From Devosia riboflavina (GTDB lineage Bacteria > Pseudomonadota > Alphaproteobacteria > Rhizobiales > Devosiaceae): a DNA stretch of 64,000 nt. The stretch covers positions 62,001-126,000 of the forward strand of contig NZ_JQGC01000009.1 of NCBI RefSeq assembly GCF_000743575.1. The letters run 5' to 3'. The notes under the pieces are model-generated. The model did not search any database, was not told the origin of the DNA, and saw nothing but the letters and a program-made list of their open reading frames with translations. The position numbers and the translations under genes were made by a program. Shown piece by piece: positions 1 through 6,929 of this stretch. How positions within the stretch are numbered: the first letter of the stretch is position 1; the number at the start of each line of letters is the position of its first letter.

Positions 1-52
1 TTGCGGCCGCCGCCGAGCAATTTCGCACACGGGGGTCTTCCCAGGAGAAAGT

Positions 53-271
53 ATGGCCAAAGAAGAAGTGCTCGAATTCCCGGGCGTGGTCACTGAATTG
101 CTTCCCAACGCGACCTTCCGGGTCAAGCTGGAAAACGAACACGAGATCATCGCTCACACCGCTGGCCGCATGCGCAAGAACCGTATCCGCGTTCTCGCCG
201 GCGACAAGGTGCTGTGCGAAATGACTCCGTACGACCTGACCAAGGGTCGCATCACCTATCGTTTCAAGTAA
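53..271 (+). CDS. infA: Translation initiation factor IF-1
   Basis: The 72-residue product is full length for IF-1, a single OB-fold protein that binds the A site of the 30S subunit with IF-2 and IF-3 during initiation. It opens [13 protein letters not shown] and contains the family pattern [20 protein letters not shown], ending in RITYRFK. An AGGAGA Shine-Dalgarno sequence lies 6 bases before the ATG. A double hairpin follows the stop, so the gene probably forms its own unit or ends one. Identification is secure. Confidence 0.97.
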   Translation: MAKEEVLEFPGVVTELLPNATFRVKLENEHEIIAHTAGRMRKNRIRVLAGDKVLCEMTPYDLTKGRITYRFK

Positions 272-281
272 GGTTTGGCGC

Positions 282-323
282 GACCACCTGAAGGGTGGTC
301 AAAACGCTCCAGTGGAGCGTTTT
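282..323 (+). terminator. Double hairpin after infA
   Basis: Two adjacent perfect hairpins follow infA: GACCACC/GGTGGTC (282-300) and AAAACGCTCCA/TGGAGCGTTTT (301-323). The second ends in four T residues. Together they look like a factor-independent terminator separating infA from maf. Confidence 0.6.
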
Positions 324-385
324 GAGCGACAAACGCCCTGAGCCATGCGAAGGGCCGTCCTGTTTCAGCGGAGCGCGACGTCATC

Positions 386-1024
386 ATGGCCTCAAGGCCC
401 GAATTAATATTGGCCTCCGCCTCGCCGCGCCGGCTTGCCCTGCTCAATCAGATCGGCATCGAGCCTGAGCATCTAGTTCCGGCCCATGTCGACGAGACTC
501 CCGAAAAGGGCGAATTGCCGCGCAAGCTTGCCGGCCGCCTTGCCGAGTTGAAAGCCCTCACCGCCCAGCACAAGGCCCGCGTCGCCGGTTTCGGCTCCGA
601 CGCCCTCGTCCTTGCTGCCGATACGGTGGTGGCCGTCGGCCGTCGCATCCTGCCCAAGGCCGAGACCATGGAAGAGGCATCCGATTGCCTCCGCCTGCTC
701 TCGGGCCGAGCGCACCGCGTCTATACCGGCGTGACGCTCCTCACACCCTCCGGCGCCAAGCGGCAACGGGTCGTTGAAACACGCCTGCGGTTCAAGCGCC
801 TCTCGACCCGCGAAATGGAAGCCTATCTCGCCAGCGCCGAATGGCGCGACAAGGCGGGTGGCTATGCCATCCAGGGCATTGCCGGCTCGTTCGTCGTCAA
901 ACTCAGCGGTTCCTATTCCGGCGTCGTCGGCCTGCCGCTTCATGAAGTGACCCAGCTTCTCGCCGGCGAGGGCTATCCCGTGCATTTCAACTGGCTCAAC
1001 CAGTCGAGCCTGACGGGCGTCTGA
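386..1024 (+). CDS. maf: Maf-family nucleoside triphosphate pyrophosphatase
   Basis: The 212-residue protein begins with the Maf signature ASASPRR (residues 10-16) near the N terminus, then has a VLAADTVV segment holding the catalytic aspartate and [11 protein letters not shown] near the C terminus. The family hydrolyses non-canonical nucleoside triphosphates such as dTTP, UTP or modified bases to monophosphates, a house-cleaning role. The stop codon overlaps the yacG start (TGATG), so the two are translationally coupled. No strong ribosome binding site is visible before the ATG. Confidence 0.93.
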   Translation: MASRPELILASASPRRLALLNQIGIEPEHLVPAHVDETPEKGELPRKLAGRLAELKALTAQHKARVAGFGSDALVLAADTVVAVGRRILPKAETMEEASDCLRLLSGRAHRVYTGVTLLTPSGAKRQRVVETRLRFKRLSTREMEAYLASAEWRDKAGGYAIQGIAGSFVVKLSGSYSGVVGLPLHEVTQLLAGEGYPVHFNWLNQSSLTGV

Positions 1025-1191
1025 TGGCCGCCGAAAAGAAATGCCCGATTTGCGGCAAGCCAGTGGTCGAAAAGTACAAGCCCTTCTGCTCGAAGCGCTG
1101 TGCCGATGTCGATCTCAACCGCTGGCTCACCGGCTCCTATGTCATCCCCGCCAGGGATGACGAGCCGCCTGCCGAAAACGATGACGAATAG
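1024..1191 (+). CDS. yacG: DNA gyrase inhibitor YacG, zinc-binding
   Basis: This 55-residue protein is built around one treble-clef zinc site: C7-P-I-C10 and C22-S-K-R-C26, followed by the conserved D-L-N-R-W-L segment and an acidic tail ending ENDDE. YacG binds GyrB and blocks DNA binding by gyrase. The start overlaps the maf stop by one base, and maf-yacG is a usual pairing in Rhizobiales. The length matches the family. Confidence 0.88.
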   Translation: MAAEKKCPICGKPVVEKYKPFCSKRCADVDLNRWLTGSYVIPARDDEPPAENDDE

Positions 1192-1263
1192 GCGTCTTGG
1201 TGGGCTTCAAGGGTAGCAGTCTGCTAACAAACTAGCCTCTTTATCCACATAGCGTTTTCGCGC

Positions 1264-1292
1264 TTGCGCCATCAAAAACGATTGCCTATAAG
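1264..1292 (+). promoter_or_regulatory. Candidate promoter for tRNA-Phe
   Basis: TTGCGC (1264-1269) and TATAAG (1287-1292) are separated by exactly 17 bases. The predicted start near 1300 would give a short leader before the tRNA. The call rests on spacing and resemblance to the sigma-70 consensus only. Confidence 0.45.
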
Positions 1293-1328
1293 GCCCGTGG
1301 CTCGCAGCCGAAGGCTAGCGAAAAAGAT

Positions 1329-1404
1329 GCCCAGATAGCTCAGTTGGTAGAGCAGCGGATTGAAAATCCGCGTGTCGCTGGTTCGATTCCGGCTCTGGGC
1401 ACCA
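1329..1404 (+). tRNA. tRNA-Phe (anticodon GAA)
   Basis: A complete 76-nt cloverleaf. The 7-bp acceptor stem is GCCCAGA/TCTGGGC, the anticodon loop is TTGAAAA with anticodon GAA, the T arm is GCTGG-TTCGATT-CCGGC, and CCA is encoded. The 3' 18 nt are the integration target of the adjacent element: the att core begins at 1387 inside the T arm, so the tRNA stays intact after integration. Confidence 0.97.
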
Positions 1405-2566
1405 TTTCCTCCATTTTCTTGTTGTTTGTCAGCGGCTTAGTTGCAGCTTTTGTCCCACCGTCATAATGCGCCGGGAAAAGTGGGACTTTTGGATCCGGTG
1501 ACACGTCGAAAGCCTGTGCCGCCAGTACTCTTTGCTGTGCCGCTTTAGTGTAACGGTCGACCTCCTTGAGCGTCGTGTGGCCGGTAATCGCCATGATCTG
1601 GTGACCGCTCCGATTGCTCTCGGCAAGACGACGGGCGGCGGCTTTTCGGAGACCGTGAGAGGCACAATGTTTAAGGTCGGCCTCATCGCAGCGATCCCGA
1701 AACCAGTTGCCAAAGCCATTCGCCGTAAAGGGCCGGCCGAACTCGTTGACCAGGAACGTGTCCTTACCTAGTGGGCTCGCGTCGAGAACCGATTGCAGCT
1801 CCGGGCGGATTGGAATTTGCAGAGTGATGGGTTTGCGTTCCCTGTTCTTCTGCTGGGTGAAATGCAGCCAGCCATCCTGAACATGGGACGGGCCGAAAAG
1901 CACAATGTCGCTCCGGCGCTGGCTGGTGAATAGAAGCAGCGATAAGGCAAGACGGGCCTTGGTGCCTATGGGGTGCCGGCGCTCGAACTGCGCGACCTCG
2001 GTGTCGGTCCAGCTATGGTGACCGTCGCCCTTTGCATCAAGGTATGGCACATCCTTAGCCGGGTTGCGTTCTGCCAGCTCCACGCCAGGCTGCACCGCCC
2101 AGCCAAAAACAGCGCGCAGCGCCTTCACCATGCCGTTCGCGGATTCGGGGAAATCGGATTTCATGTCGCGCGCCCGCCGAATATGGCGCGCCTCGAGCAG
2201 CTTGTATGGCTTCGATCCATCGGTTTTGAGCACGTGACCGAGAATAAGTTTGCGAACGTGCTGAGTGCGCGCGTTCAGGCCCTTAAACTCGGCAGATTCA
2301 TAATATCGTTCACAGAGCCAGGTCAGGCTCTCAGGATTGGTCGGCGGCTTGGGTGCTCGCTTCGGCGCGATCTCACCATTTGCGGCACGACGGTACTCCA
2401 GCAGGAATGCGTCGGTTCCCGGCTTTTCTAGTAGCCGGACTTTTGGGTGACCGGGCTTGCGGTAATAGACGCGCACATTGCCATGGCGGTCGGTGTCTTC
2501 AATGACATGCTTGAGTTGGATATCGCCAGAGCCATCGCTGAGCTTAAACCGTGCCAAAAGCGTCAT
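1340..2566 (-). CDS. int: Tyrosine site-specific integrase
   Basis: The product carries the tyrosine recombinase residues: R217 in SQRRSD, H304 and R307 in SHGLRKAAARRL, H330 in ITGHTTL and Y339 in DRYTKAA (numbered from the ATG at 2566). An SAM-like core-binding region precedes them. Starts at 2611 or 2602 are possible but overlap the upstream gene more and show no ribosome binding site; the 2566 start is itself only weakly supported. The reading frame runs through attL into antisense tRNA-Phe, so its last 15 residues (IEPATRGFSI...) are chromosomal. In the excised circle the frame would instead end GTRKSNENK-stop. Confidence 0.9.
   Translation of the reverse strand: MTLLARFKLSDGSGDIQLKHVIEDTDRHGNVRVYYRKPGHPKVRLLEKPGTDAFLLEYRRAANGEIAPKRAPKPPTNPESLTWLCERYYESAEFKGLNARTQHVRKLILGHVLKTDGSKPYKLLEARHIRRARDMKSDFPESANGMVKALRAVFGWAVQPGVELAERNPAKDVPYLDAKGDGHHSWTDTEVAQFERRHPIGTKARLALSLLLFTSQRRSDIVLFGPSHVQDGWLHFTQQKNRERKPITLQIPIRPELQSVLDASPLGKDTFLVNEFGRPFTANGFGNWFRDRCDEADLKHCASHGLRKAAARRLAESNRSGHQIMAITGHTTLKEVDRYTKAAQQRVLAAQAFDVSPDPKVPLFPAHYDGGTKAATKPLTNNKKMEEMVPRAGIEPATRGFSIRCSTN
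1387..1409 (+). repeat. attL core, 23-bp direct repeat
   Basis: A 23-bp sequence spanning the tRNA-Phe 3' end plus five bases is repeated exactly at 19415-19437. The flanking bases differ at both ends (a/g on the left, t/c on the right). The position in a tRNA 3' end next to a tyrosine integrase fits attL. Confidence 0.9.
1452..1486. promoter_or_regulatory. Candidate integrase arm-type sites, attL side
   Basis: GTCCCACCG (1452-1460) and AAGTGGGAC (1478-1486) form an inverted pair inside the 3' part of int. The same two sequences occur as CGGTGGGAC and GTCCCACTT on the attR side. Matching repeats on both arms are typical of arm-type binding sites for phage integrases. Confidence 0.5.
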
Positions 2567-2825
2567 CCCATGGATTTGCAGCGCCCTTGACAGGAAGCGC
2601 ATCGAAAGCATCGTCTAGTTGGAGTCTGTCCCATACGGTTCGACTGTTCACAAGCCGCGGCTTTGGAGCGCGACCATCTCGCACGAGCTCATCGAAAAGT
2701 GCCGGCGAGACGCCAAAATAAGCAGAGGCCTCGCGCCTGTTCAATCCTCGGGGTGCCACACCATAAGGAAGTGCGGACACTCGGACAGAGTTCAAAGAAG
2801 AACCATTGTCATTGGCTGGTTGCAT
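2544..2825 (-). CDS. AlpA/excisionase-like helix-turn-helix protein
   Basis: The 93-residue protein has a C-terminal MerR/AlpA-type winged helix: GLNRREASAYFGVSPALFDE then VRDGRAPKPRLV and VWDRLQLDDAF. Proteins of this type next to integrases act as excisionases or direct int expression. The start at 2825 is chosen because GGAGGT lies 5 bases upstream; a longer reading to 2873 lacks one. It overlaps the int start and is probably co-transcribed with it. A second copy of the domain lies at 3566-3832. Confidence 0.7.
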   Translation of the reverse strand: MQPANDNGSSLNSVRVSALPYGVAPRGLNRREASAYFGVSPALFDELVRDGRAPKPRLVNSRTVWDRLQLDDAFDALPVKGAANPWDDAFGTV

Positions 2826-2953
2826 AGGCACCTCCGTGTAATGCCCCCCCGCTTTCGCTGGGGGCGTAGGCATTAATGCGCAGATGATTGCCTGCGATTA
2901 GCTCTTGTGTACGCCGCGCTCGCCGGTCAAAGCAGGCGGCATCATTTTCGGAA

Positions 2954-3023
2954 GCCCCGCGCCTGTGTTTGCCGGTGGTGACAGCGGGCGCGGGGCTGGT
3001 GTCGGATGGTGAGGCCGGCAAAC
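2954..3023. other. Interlocking inverted repeats (possible pseudoknot)
   Basis: GCCCCGCGC (2954-2962) pairs with GCGCGGGGC (2988-2996), and GTTTGCCGG (2967-2975), in the loop of that stem, pairs with CCGGCAAAC (3015-3023). As RNA the two 9-bp stems could form an H-type pseudoknot or compete. They lie between the tRNA-like segment and the excisionase-like gene. This is a structural observation only. Confidence 0.35.
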
Positions 3024-3024
3024 G

Positions 3025-3102
3025 TGGAGCGCAGGGCAGGGCTCGAACCTGCATTGATCCGGTTACGGCCAGAGGCTTAGAAGACCCCGCCGATACCCGC
3101 GC
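3025..3102 (-). tRNA. Degenerate tRNA-like gene in the element
   Basis: The minus strand has a 7-bp acceptor stem GCGCGGG/CCTGCGC (one G-T pair), a perfect T arm GCAGG-TTCGAGC-CCTGC and an encoded CCA, 78 nt in all. The middle fits poorly. One fold gives GGGGT-CTTCTAA-GCCTC with a UCU (Arg) anticodon but no D arm. Another gives TCTGG-CCGTAA-CCGGA with a 6-nt loop. It is a decayed or unusual phage tRNA, or a tRNA mimic. The downstream half is canonical; the decoding identity is uncertain. Confidence 0.45.
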
Positions 3103-3108
3103 AACTCT

Positions 3109-3255
3109 CTAGGCAGCGTCGAGCGCCATGATCTTTTCGAGAATGGCCTGTTGCAGGTCCTTCGGACGCTCTTCCAGGAGAAGGAACAGTTCGCCCCAGG
3201 TGACCGGCGTGTTTGCGCCACAGGGCTTGGTTACTGCCACTGGCTTCTTTACCAT
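3109..3255 (-). CDS. Small phage protein, 48 residues
   Basis: Begins MVKKPVAVTKPCGANTPVTW and ends AILEKIMALDAA. AAGGAG lies upstream of the ATG at a usable distance. The gene is divergent from the Xre regulator, with the palindromic operator at 3277-3293 between them, so it is likely the first gene of the leftward int operon and repressed by Xre. The position resembles a cro or early regulatory gene, but no domain is recognised. Confidence 0.55.
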   Translation of the reverse strand: MVKKPVAVTKPCGANTPVTWGELFLLLEERPKDLQQAILEKIMALDAA

Positions 3256-3276
3256 GATCGCGACCTCTCCTTGGAT

Positions 3277-3293
3277 TCAACATTTAATGTTGA
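3277..3293. promoter_or_regulatory. Operator 1, 17-bp palindrome
   Basis: TCAACAT-TTA-ATGTTGA is a perfect palindrome with a 3-bp centre. It lies 22 bases upstream of the leftward small gene. The same half-sites recur at 3326-3342 in front of the xre gene, so both are probably bound by the Xre protein encoded alongside. Confidence 0.6.
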
Positions 3294-3325
3294 TAATCAC
3301 TAGGTAGCAATCATTGAAAAGAAGG

Positions 3326-3342
3326 TCAACATAAAATGTTGA
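3326..3342. promoter_or_regulatory. Operator 2, 17-bp palindrome over the xre start
   Basis: TCAACAT-AAA-ATGTTGA has the same arms as operator 1 and includes the ATG of the regulator at 3336-3338. Binding here would block transcription or translation initiation of the regulator itself, an autoregulatory arrangement. Confidence 0.6.
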
Positions 3343-3569
3343 TAACGCCGGCCGTTTGTCGCGCGGCCAGAGCCTTGATCGATTGGAAGCAACCGGAATT
3401 GGCCAATGCCGCGGGGCTCGGCCTATCCACCATTGTAGACTTTGAGAAGGAACGCAGGACGGTATCTGCGGATGCAATTGCCGCCATCTTCGCCGCCCTA
3501 GAAGCCGCCGGCGTGCAGTTTCTTGAACCTGGCGACACGGCCGGTGGTGCAGGCGTAGCATTGAAATGA
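3336..3569 (+). CDS. Xre-family transcriptional regulator
   Basis: The 77-residue protein is one helix-turn-helix domain: RAARALIDWKQPELANAAGL followed by STIVDFEKERRTVS and AAIFAALEAAGVQFL, typical of short Xre/cro-type repressors in alphaproteobacterial elements. Two identical-arm palindromes flank its promoter region, one covering its start codon. The stop overlaps the next start (ATGA), coupling it to the second AlpA-like gene. It is the probable lysogeny or excision switch. Confidence 0.78.
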   Translation: MLITPAVCRAARALIDWKQPELANAAGLGLSTIVDFEKERRTVSADAIAAIFAALEAAGVQFLEPGDTAGGAGVALK

Positions 3570-3832
3570 CCGACAAGCCCAAAAGGCGCAAGGGCGAGGC
3601 TCTTCCGCACAGCCTGCCGCCCATTGGCCTCTCTCGTGAGGTGGCGGCAGCATACATCGACCTGTCCCCGGCTAAGTTTGATGAGCTCGTGCGAGACGGC
3701 CGTATGCCCCGGCCAAAACAGATAGATGGTCGGCGCGTGTGGTCTAGGGTGGCAATAGAGAAGGCGTTCTATGCACTCCCTGGGGGCGAGAACGGGGATG
3801 AAGGGCCAGACAAATGGGCCGATTTTGGATGA
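3566..3832 (+). CDS. Second AlpA-like helix-turn-helix protein
   Basis: The 88-residue product shares the core of the 2544-2825 protein: GLSREVAAAYIDLSPAKFDE, VRDGRMPRPKQI and VWSRVAIEKAFYALP. The two domains align over about 50 residues without gaps, so they are paralogues or were acquired twice. The gene overlaps xre by four bases and would be co-expressed with it. It may antagonise or replace the int-linked copy in directing recombination. Confidence 0.68.
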   Translation: MTDKPKRRKGEALPHSLPPIGLSREVAAAYIDLSPAKFDELVRDGRMPRPKQIDGRRVWSRVAIEKAFYALPGGENGDEGPDKWADFG

Positions 3833-3960
3833 GCCCATTAGCCGCGTTCGCGCGCGCGGCTTGTCGTTGACAAATCAAAGTGTGTTTTGGCACCATCGAA
3901 TTGGCGGGACCGAAAGCGCCATTCCCGCGCCTGACCAGCGCACCTATGATGGAGTTCAAC

Positions 3961-4122
3961 ATGGATTATGTTGGCAACCGCGTTTGGTCTAACTCGTTCG
4001 GCGAATATGTCGTCACGCTTCTGTACAAGGATCGGGTCACAGGAGCCGAGCTACCTTTGAGGCGTGTCTATGCGAACGCAATAGAAGCGTTCACCGACGA
4101 AGCGCCTTCCGAAATGGCGTGA
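3961..4122 (+). CDS. Small uncharacterised protein, 53 residues
   Basis: Reads MDYVGNRVWSNSFGEYVVTL and ends EAFTDEAPSEMA. GGAG is placed 6 bases before the ATG at 3961; a longer frame from a GTG at 3880 has no such signal. A TTGACA hexamer lies at 3867 but no clear -10 follows. No family is recognised. Confidence 0.45.
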   Translation: MDYVGNRVWSNSFGEYVVTLLYKDRVTGAELPLRRVYANAIEAFTDEAPSEMA

Positions 4123-4383
4123 AGTTACTCGCCCCTCCGGTTGGGTATTGGCTGGTCATCGCGTTTTTCGAGACGATTTTGCTTCGCCGGCCTGCCGACC
4201 CCTTGAGGTCGGTGGGAGCTAGATGTTGTGCAAATAACCCTGTGGATAACCTACAGAGTGTGTTTTTGCTTAGGTTTTCTGCTAAAATGAGAGCGCTCAC
4301 TGTCTCGCATCGGCAGACAGCTTCCAACTGGACCGAAACAAGACGGTGAGCGCAGTTACCCTTCGTTAAAAGGATAGCCACTC
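4123..4383 (+). promoter_or_regulatory. Leader of the GIY-YIG gene with nested stems
   Basis: This gap holds a hairpin CCGACC/GGTCGG (4195-4212) and a -10-like TAAAAT (4283-4288). It also has a perfect 8-bp inverted repeat GCGCTCAC (4293-4300) / GTGAGCGC (4346-4353). Inside the latter lies a 6-bp hairpin CTGTCT/AGACAG (4300-4320). A transcript starting just after the -10 box would begin within the large stem, so the leader of the downstream gene is probably structured. No known RNA family is recognised. Confidence 0.4.
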
Positions 4384-4887
4384 ATGGCAAACAGCCTACC
4401 TCTTTTCAACCCCCTAAATGCACCTGGCATTATGCGTGCTCGACCTCCGCTCGGTCCGATTGGGCAGGGCCCCGCCAGGCCGGTGGCGCCTCCACCCCTT
4501 CCGCCTCTGCCCGTGCCTGACCTCTGGTTCACGGATAGCGCGGGCAATCCCTACCGCTTCCTTTTGTGCTCTGCGGGTCACCCGCCCAGAGCTGAATTCG
4601 CGCTTTACGCTATGGTCAACTGGCAGAATGTTGTCGGTTACATCGGAAAGGCCAAAGAGGCTCAGAATCGGCTCGCCGGCCATGAGCGGTTGGATGAAGC
4701 GATGCGGAAGGGGTACGTCCGGCTCTTCGCATATGAGACTCGCTGGAGCGACCCGTTTTACGAGGATCTCGAAAAGGACCTGATCCACAAGTACAGCCCT
4801 CCGCTCAACCTTCATCACAACCCGATGCGCAGCGTTGCTGCAGCTCTAGCGTCTCGAGGCACCGGTATTGCGGGCATGTTCGGTTAG
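4384..4887 (+). CDS. GIY-YIG nuclease-superfamily protein
   Basis: The 167-residue protein has a proline-rich N terminus (residues 20-45) and a GIY-YIG-like fold from about residue 75. ALYAMVN gives the first strand, VVGYIGKAKEAQNRLAGH has the second Tyr and the Arg, and YEDLEKDLIHKYSPPLN has the catalytic-type Glu and the terminal P-x-N. GIY-YIG enzymes make metal-dependent DNA cuts in repair, restriction or homing. It lies alone on the plus strand, opposite the tail operon, with its own promoter-like region. This looks like an accessory (moron) gene. Confidence 0.62.
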   Translation: MANSLPLFNPLNAPGIMRARPPLGPIGQGPARPVAPPPLPPLPVPDLWFTDSAGNPYRFLLCSAGHPPRAEFALYAMVNWQNVVGYIGKAKEAQNRLAGHERLDEAMRKGYVRLFAYETRWSDPFYEDLEKDLIHKYSPPLNLHHNPMRSVAAALASRGTGIAGMFG

Positions 4888-4908
4888 GCCGATCGACTGA
4901 GCAGACTT

Positions 4909-4930
4909 GGCGGGGCTTCACGGCCCCGCC
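4909..4930. terminator. Hairpin between converging genes
   Basis: GGCGGGGC/GCCCCGCC forms a perfect 8-bp stem with a 6-nt loop between the GIY-YIG gene and the end of the tape measure gene. It could stop transcription from both sides, although T tracts are short. Confidence 0.5.
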
Positions 4931-4934
4931 TTCC

Positions 4935-6926
4935 TCAATCCATACCTCCGTTGCTGTGCGCTGCTCGCACCCGGTCAGCGACTTCCTGACCGACCTGCCG
5001 GCCAATCTGCTGGGGGTTCGCATTGGTTGGATTCTGAACAATGACGCTGACATCGCCGACGGTTGTGGTGTTGCCAGCGGGTGGCTGTGCACCGATACGC
5101 GGACCAGGCGGCGGCGCGATAGCGCCAAGGTTTGGGCCTCCCATCGAGATGGGAATGGACACACCCTGCGCCGCCATGAAGCGCAACTGCTCCATCAGTG
5201 CGCCAAACTGGATCGTGACCGCCGAGCCGCTGGCAGCAAGTTCGGCCTCCATCCTGGCGAGGGTTTCGGCCAGGCGAGCGCGCCGCTCTTCCATGCCTTC
5301 TTCCGGCCACTCGGCGATCTCAGCGTCGAGTGTGGCGATCTCAGCTTTCATCGCCTCGATCTGGCCGCTTGTTGCGCCGGTGTAGCCGCCGCCAATGCCG
5401 CCTTGCGGATTGTTGATGTTCTGCTGGACGGCGTCACCAAAATCAATCCCGAAGAGGCTATTCGGATTAAGCCTGCCGTTCGCCAGATCATTGCGAATGC
5501 TGTTGCGTAGGTTTTCACTTGGCGAAAGGGCGGGATCAGTAGGAGTGTCGCCCCCATAGACCCCCTTGCCGCCGATATAGACCTGCGACGCTATCGCTGC
5601 GGTAGTTGCCGTGAATGGCAACGACGCGCCCGTTGCAGCAGTGGTGGCTACTGTGGCCGCGGTGCCGCCTAATCCCGCCAGCCAAGCAGCCATCCCGCCG
5701 GCGGCGCCCAGCATTCGCAGACCGATCAGCGCGGCAGTCACTTGGACGACCGCGGCAACAAGCTCTTCGTTGGCCGTTACGAACTTGGAGACGCCATCGA
5801 TCATCGGGGTGACAGATTCGATGAACTCCGTAAGCTTTGGCAGGAGCGCACCGCCCACTGCCAAGTTCAGTTCTTCGACAGAGGCCTCGAACCTTGCCAG
5901 CACGCCGCCGCTGGTTCCCATTCGGCTGTTGAAGTCGGCTTGCACCACGCCATCGGCGCCAAGGGCTTCTGCTCGAATTTCGCGATAGAGCTCCAGATTC
6001 TGGATCATCGGCCGGATGAACTTTTGCACCTCGGCGTCGGCGAAGTACTTGCCCAGCAGGTCCTGCTTGCCGCCATCGGTCAGTCGGTCGAGAATGCCGA
6101 TGGTATGCTCGATGGGGCTCTGCCCTTCGGCAATGGCCTGGTTGACCGATCCAACGATGTCGACACCGGCTTCACCGAATTTCTTGATCGCGTCCGGGGC
6201 CATCAGCTTCGACATGTAATTCGAAAGGTTCGTTACGGCCTGTGAGCCCGATCCCGCGCCCATGCGCGCGACCTGCAGAGCTGCGGTCAGGTCGGCCAGC
6301 CCTTCCTTGCCGGAAATCCGAAGTGATTGCGCGGATGCGGTTACTTCTTCGAAAGAGCCGGCCATGTCCGAAAGCTCGAACCGGCCCAGCTTGCCGCCGG
6401 TGGACATGACGTCGAACGCGCCCTCGATGTCAGCCGCGGCGATGTCCATGTTGGTGAGCAACGCGGTCGAAAGGCTGACCATCTCCTGCACATCCGCTTC
6501 GTACGCCGTGGCGACCTTTCCGATGGGGCTGGCAACGGCAAGGGACGTTTGCGTATCGAGCCCGCCCGCCATTAGCCCGTCCAGCGCTTCGGCCATCTGC
6601 GTGGCTCCCACGGCGGTGTCAACGCCAAGCTCTCGGGCCGCGGCGCCGATCTCGGCTAGACCCTCTTTGGTTGTGCCGACCTTTTGGTTAATGTCTTCAA
6701 GCTTGGACTCGAAGTCGATAGCCGACTGGATTGGAACCCGCACCGCCTGCGCCAGCGCAAACGCAGCAACGGCGGTTGAGGCTAAAGCATTGCGGTGATC
6801 AACAAACGCCTGCTGATTGCGGAGGTGATGCTGCCGCATATTTTCGAGGTTCTGGTTTAGTCGCCGCGCCGGGCCGGAAACGTGATCGGTAAGCCCGAGC
6901 ACCAGCTCGGAATGTAAGCGTGCCAT
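4935..6926 (-). CDS. Phage tail tape measure protein (TP901-like)
   Basis: The 663-residue protein starts MARLHSELVLGLTDHVSGPA and shows the minor-tail core: ATQMAEALDGLMAGGLDTQT, a long alanine-rich helical region, and a hydrophobic stretch around residues 390-450. A coiled coil follows near 530-560 (EAMKAEIATLDAEIAEW). Tape measure proteins set tail length and pass through the membrane during DNA injection. At 663 residues it implies a fairly short tail. GGAG precedes the ATG. It follows the tail chaperone gene by 3 bases, the usual order. Confidence 0.85.
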   Translation of the reverse strand: MARLHSELVLGLTDHVSGPARRLNQNLENMRQHHLRNQQAFVDHRNALASTAVAAFALAQAVRVPIQSAIDFESKLEDINQKVGTTKEGLAEIGAAARELGVDTAVGATQMAEALDGLMAGGLDTQTSLAVASPIGKVATAYEADVQEMVSLSTALLTNMDIAAADIEGAFDVMSTGGKLGRFELSDMAGSFEEVTASAQSLRISGKEGLADLTAALQVARMGAGSGSQAVTNLSNYMSKLMAPDAIKKFGEAGVDIVGSVNQAIAEGQSPIEHTIGILDRLTDGGKQDLLGKYFADAEVQKFIRPMIQNLELYREIRAEALGADGVVQADFNSRMGTSGGVLARFEASVEELNLAVGGALLPKLTEFIESVTPMIDGVSKFVTANEELVAAVVQVTAALIGLRMLGAAGGMAAWLAGLGGTAATVATTAATGASLPFTATTAAIASQVYIGGKGVYGGDTPTDPALSPSENLRNSIRNDLANGRLNPNSLFGIDFGDAVQQNINNPQGGIGGGYTGATSGQIEAMKAEIATLDAEIAEWPEEGMEERRARLAETLARMEAELAASGSAVTIQFGALMEQLRFMAAQGVSIPISMGGPNLGAIAPPPGPRIGAQPPAGNTTTVGDVSVIVQNPTNANPQQIGRQVGQEVADRVRAAHSNGGMD

Positions 6927-6929
6927 GGG

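Noticed and set aside
1340..1386. C-terminal IEPATRGFSI segment as a genuine integrase domain
   Set aside because: It is the antisense of tRNA-Phe, present only because the frame runs past attL into the chromosome.
2984..3102. Two-piece tmRNA (ssrA) suggested by a tRNA-like fold next to a pseudoknot
   Set aside because: No tag-peptide reading frame is seen, the acceptor is not Ala-like, and the order does not match the permuted alphaproteobacterial ssrA.
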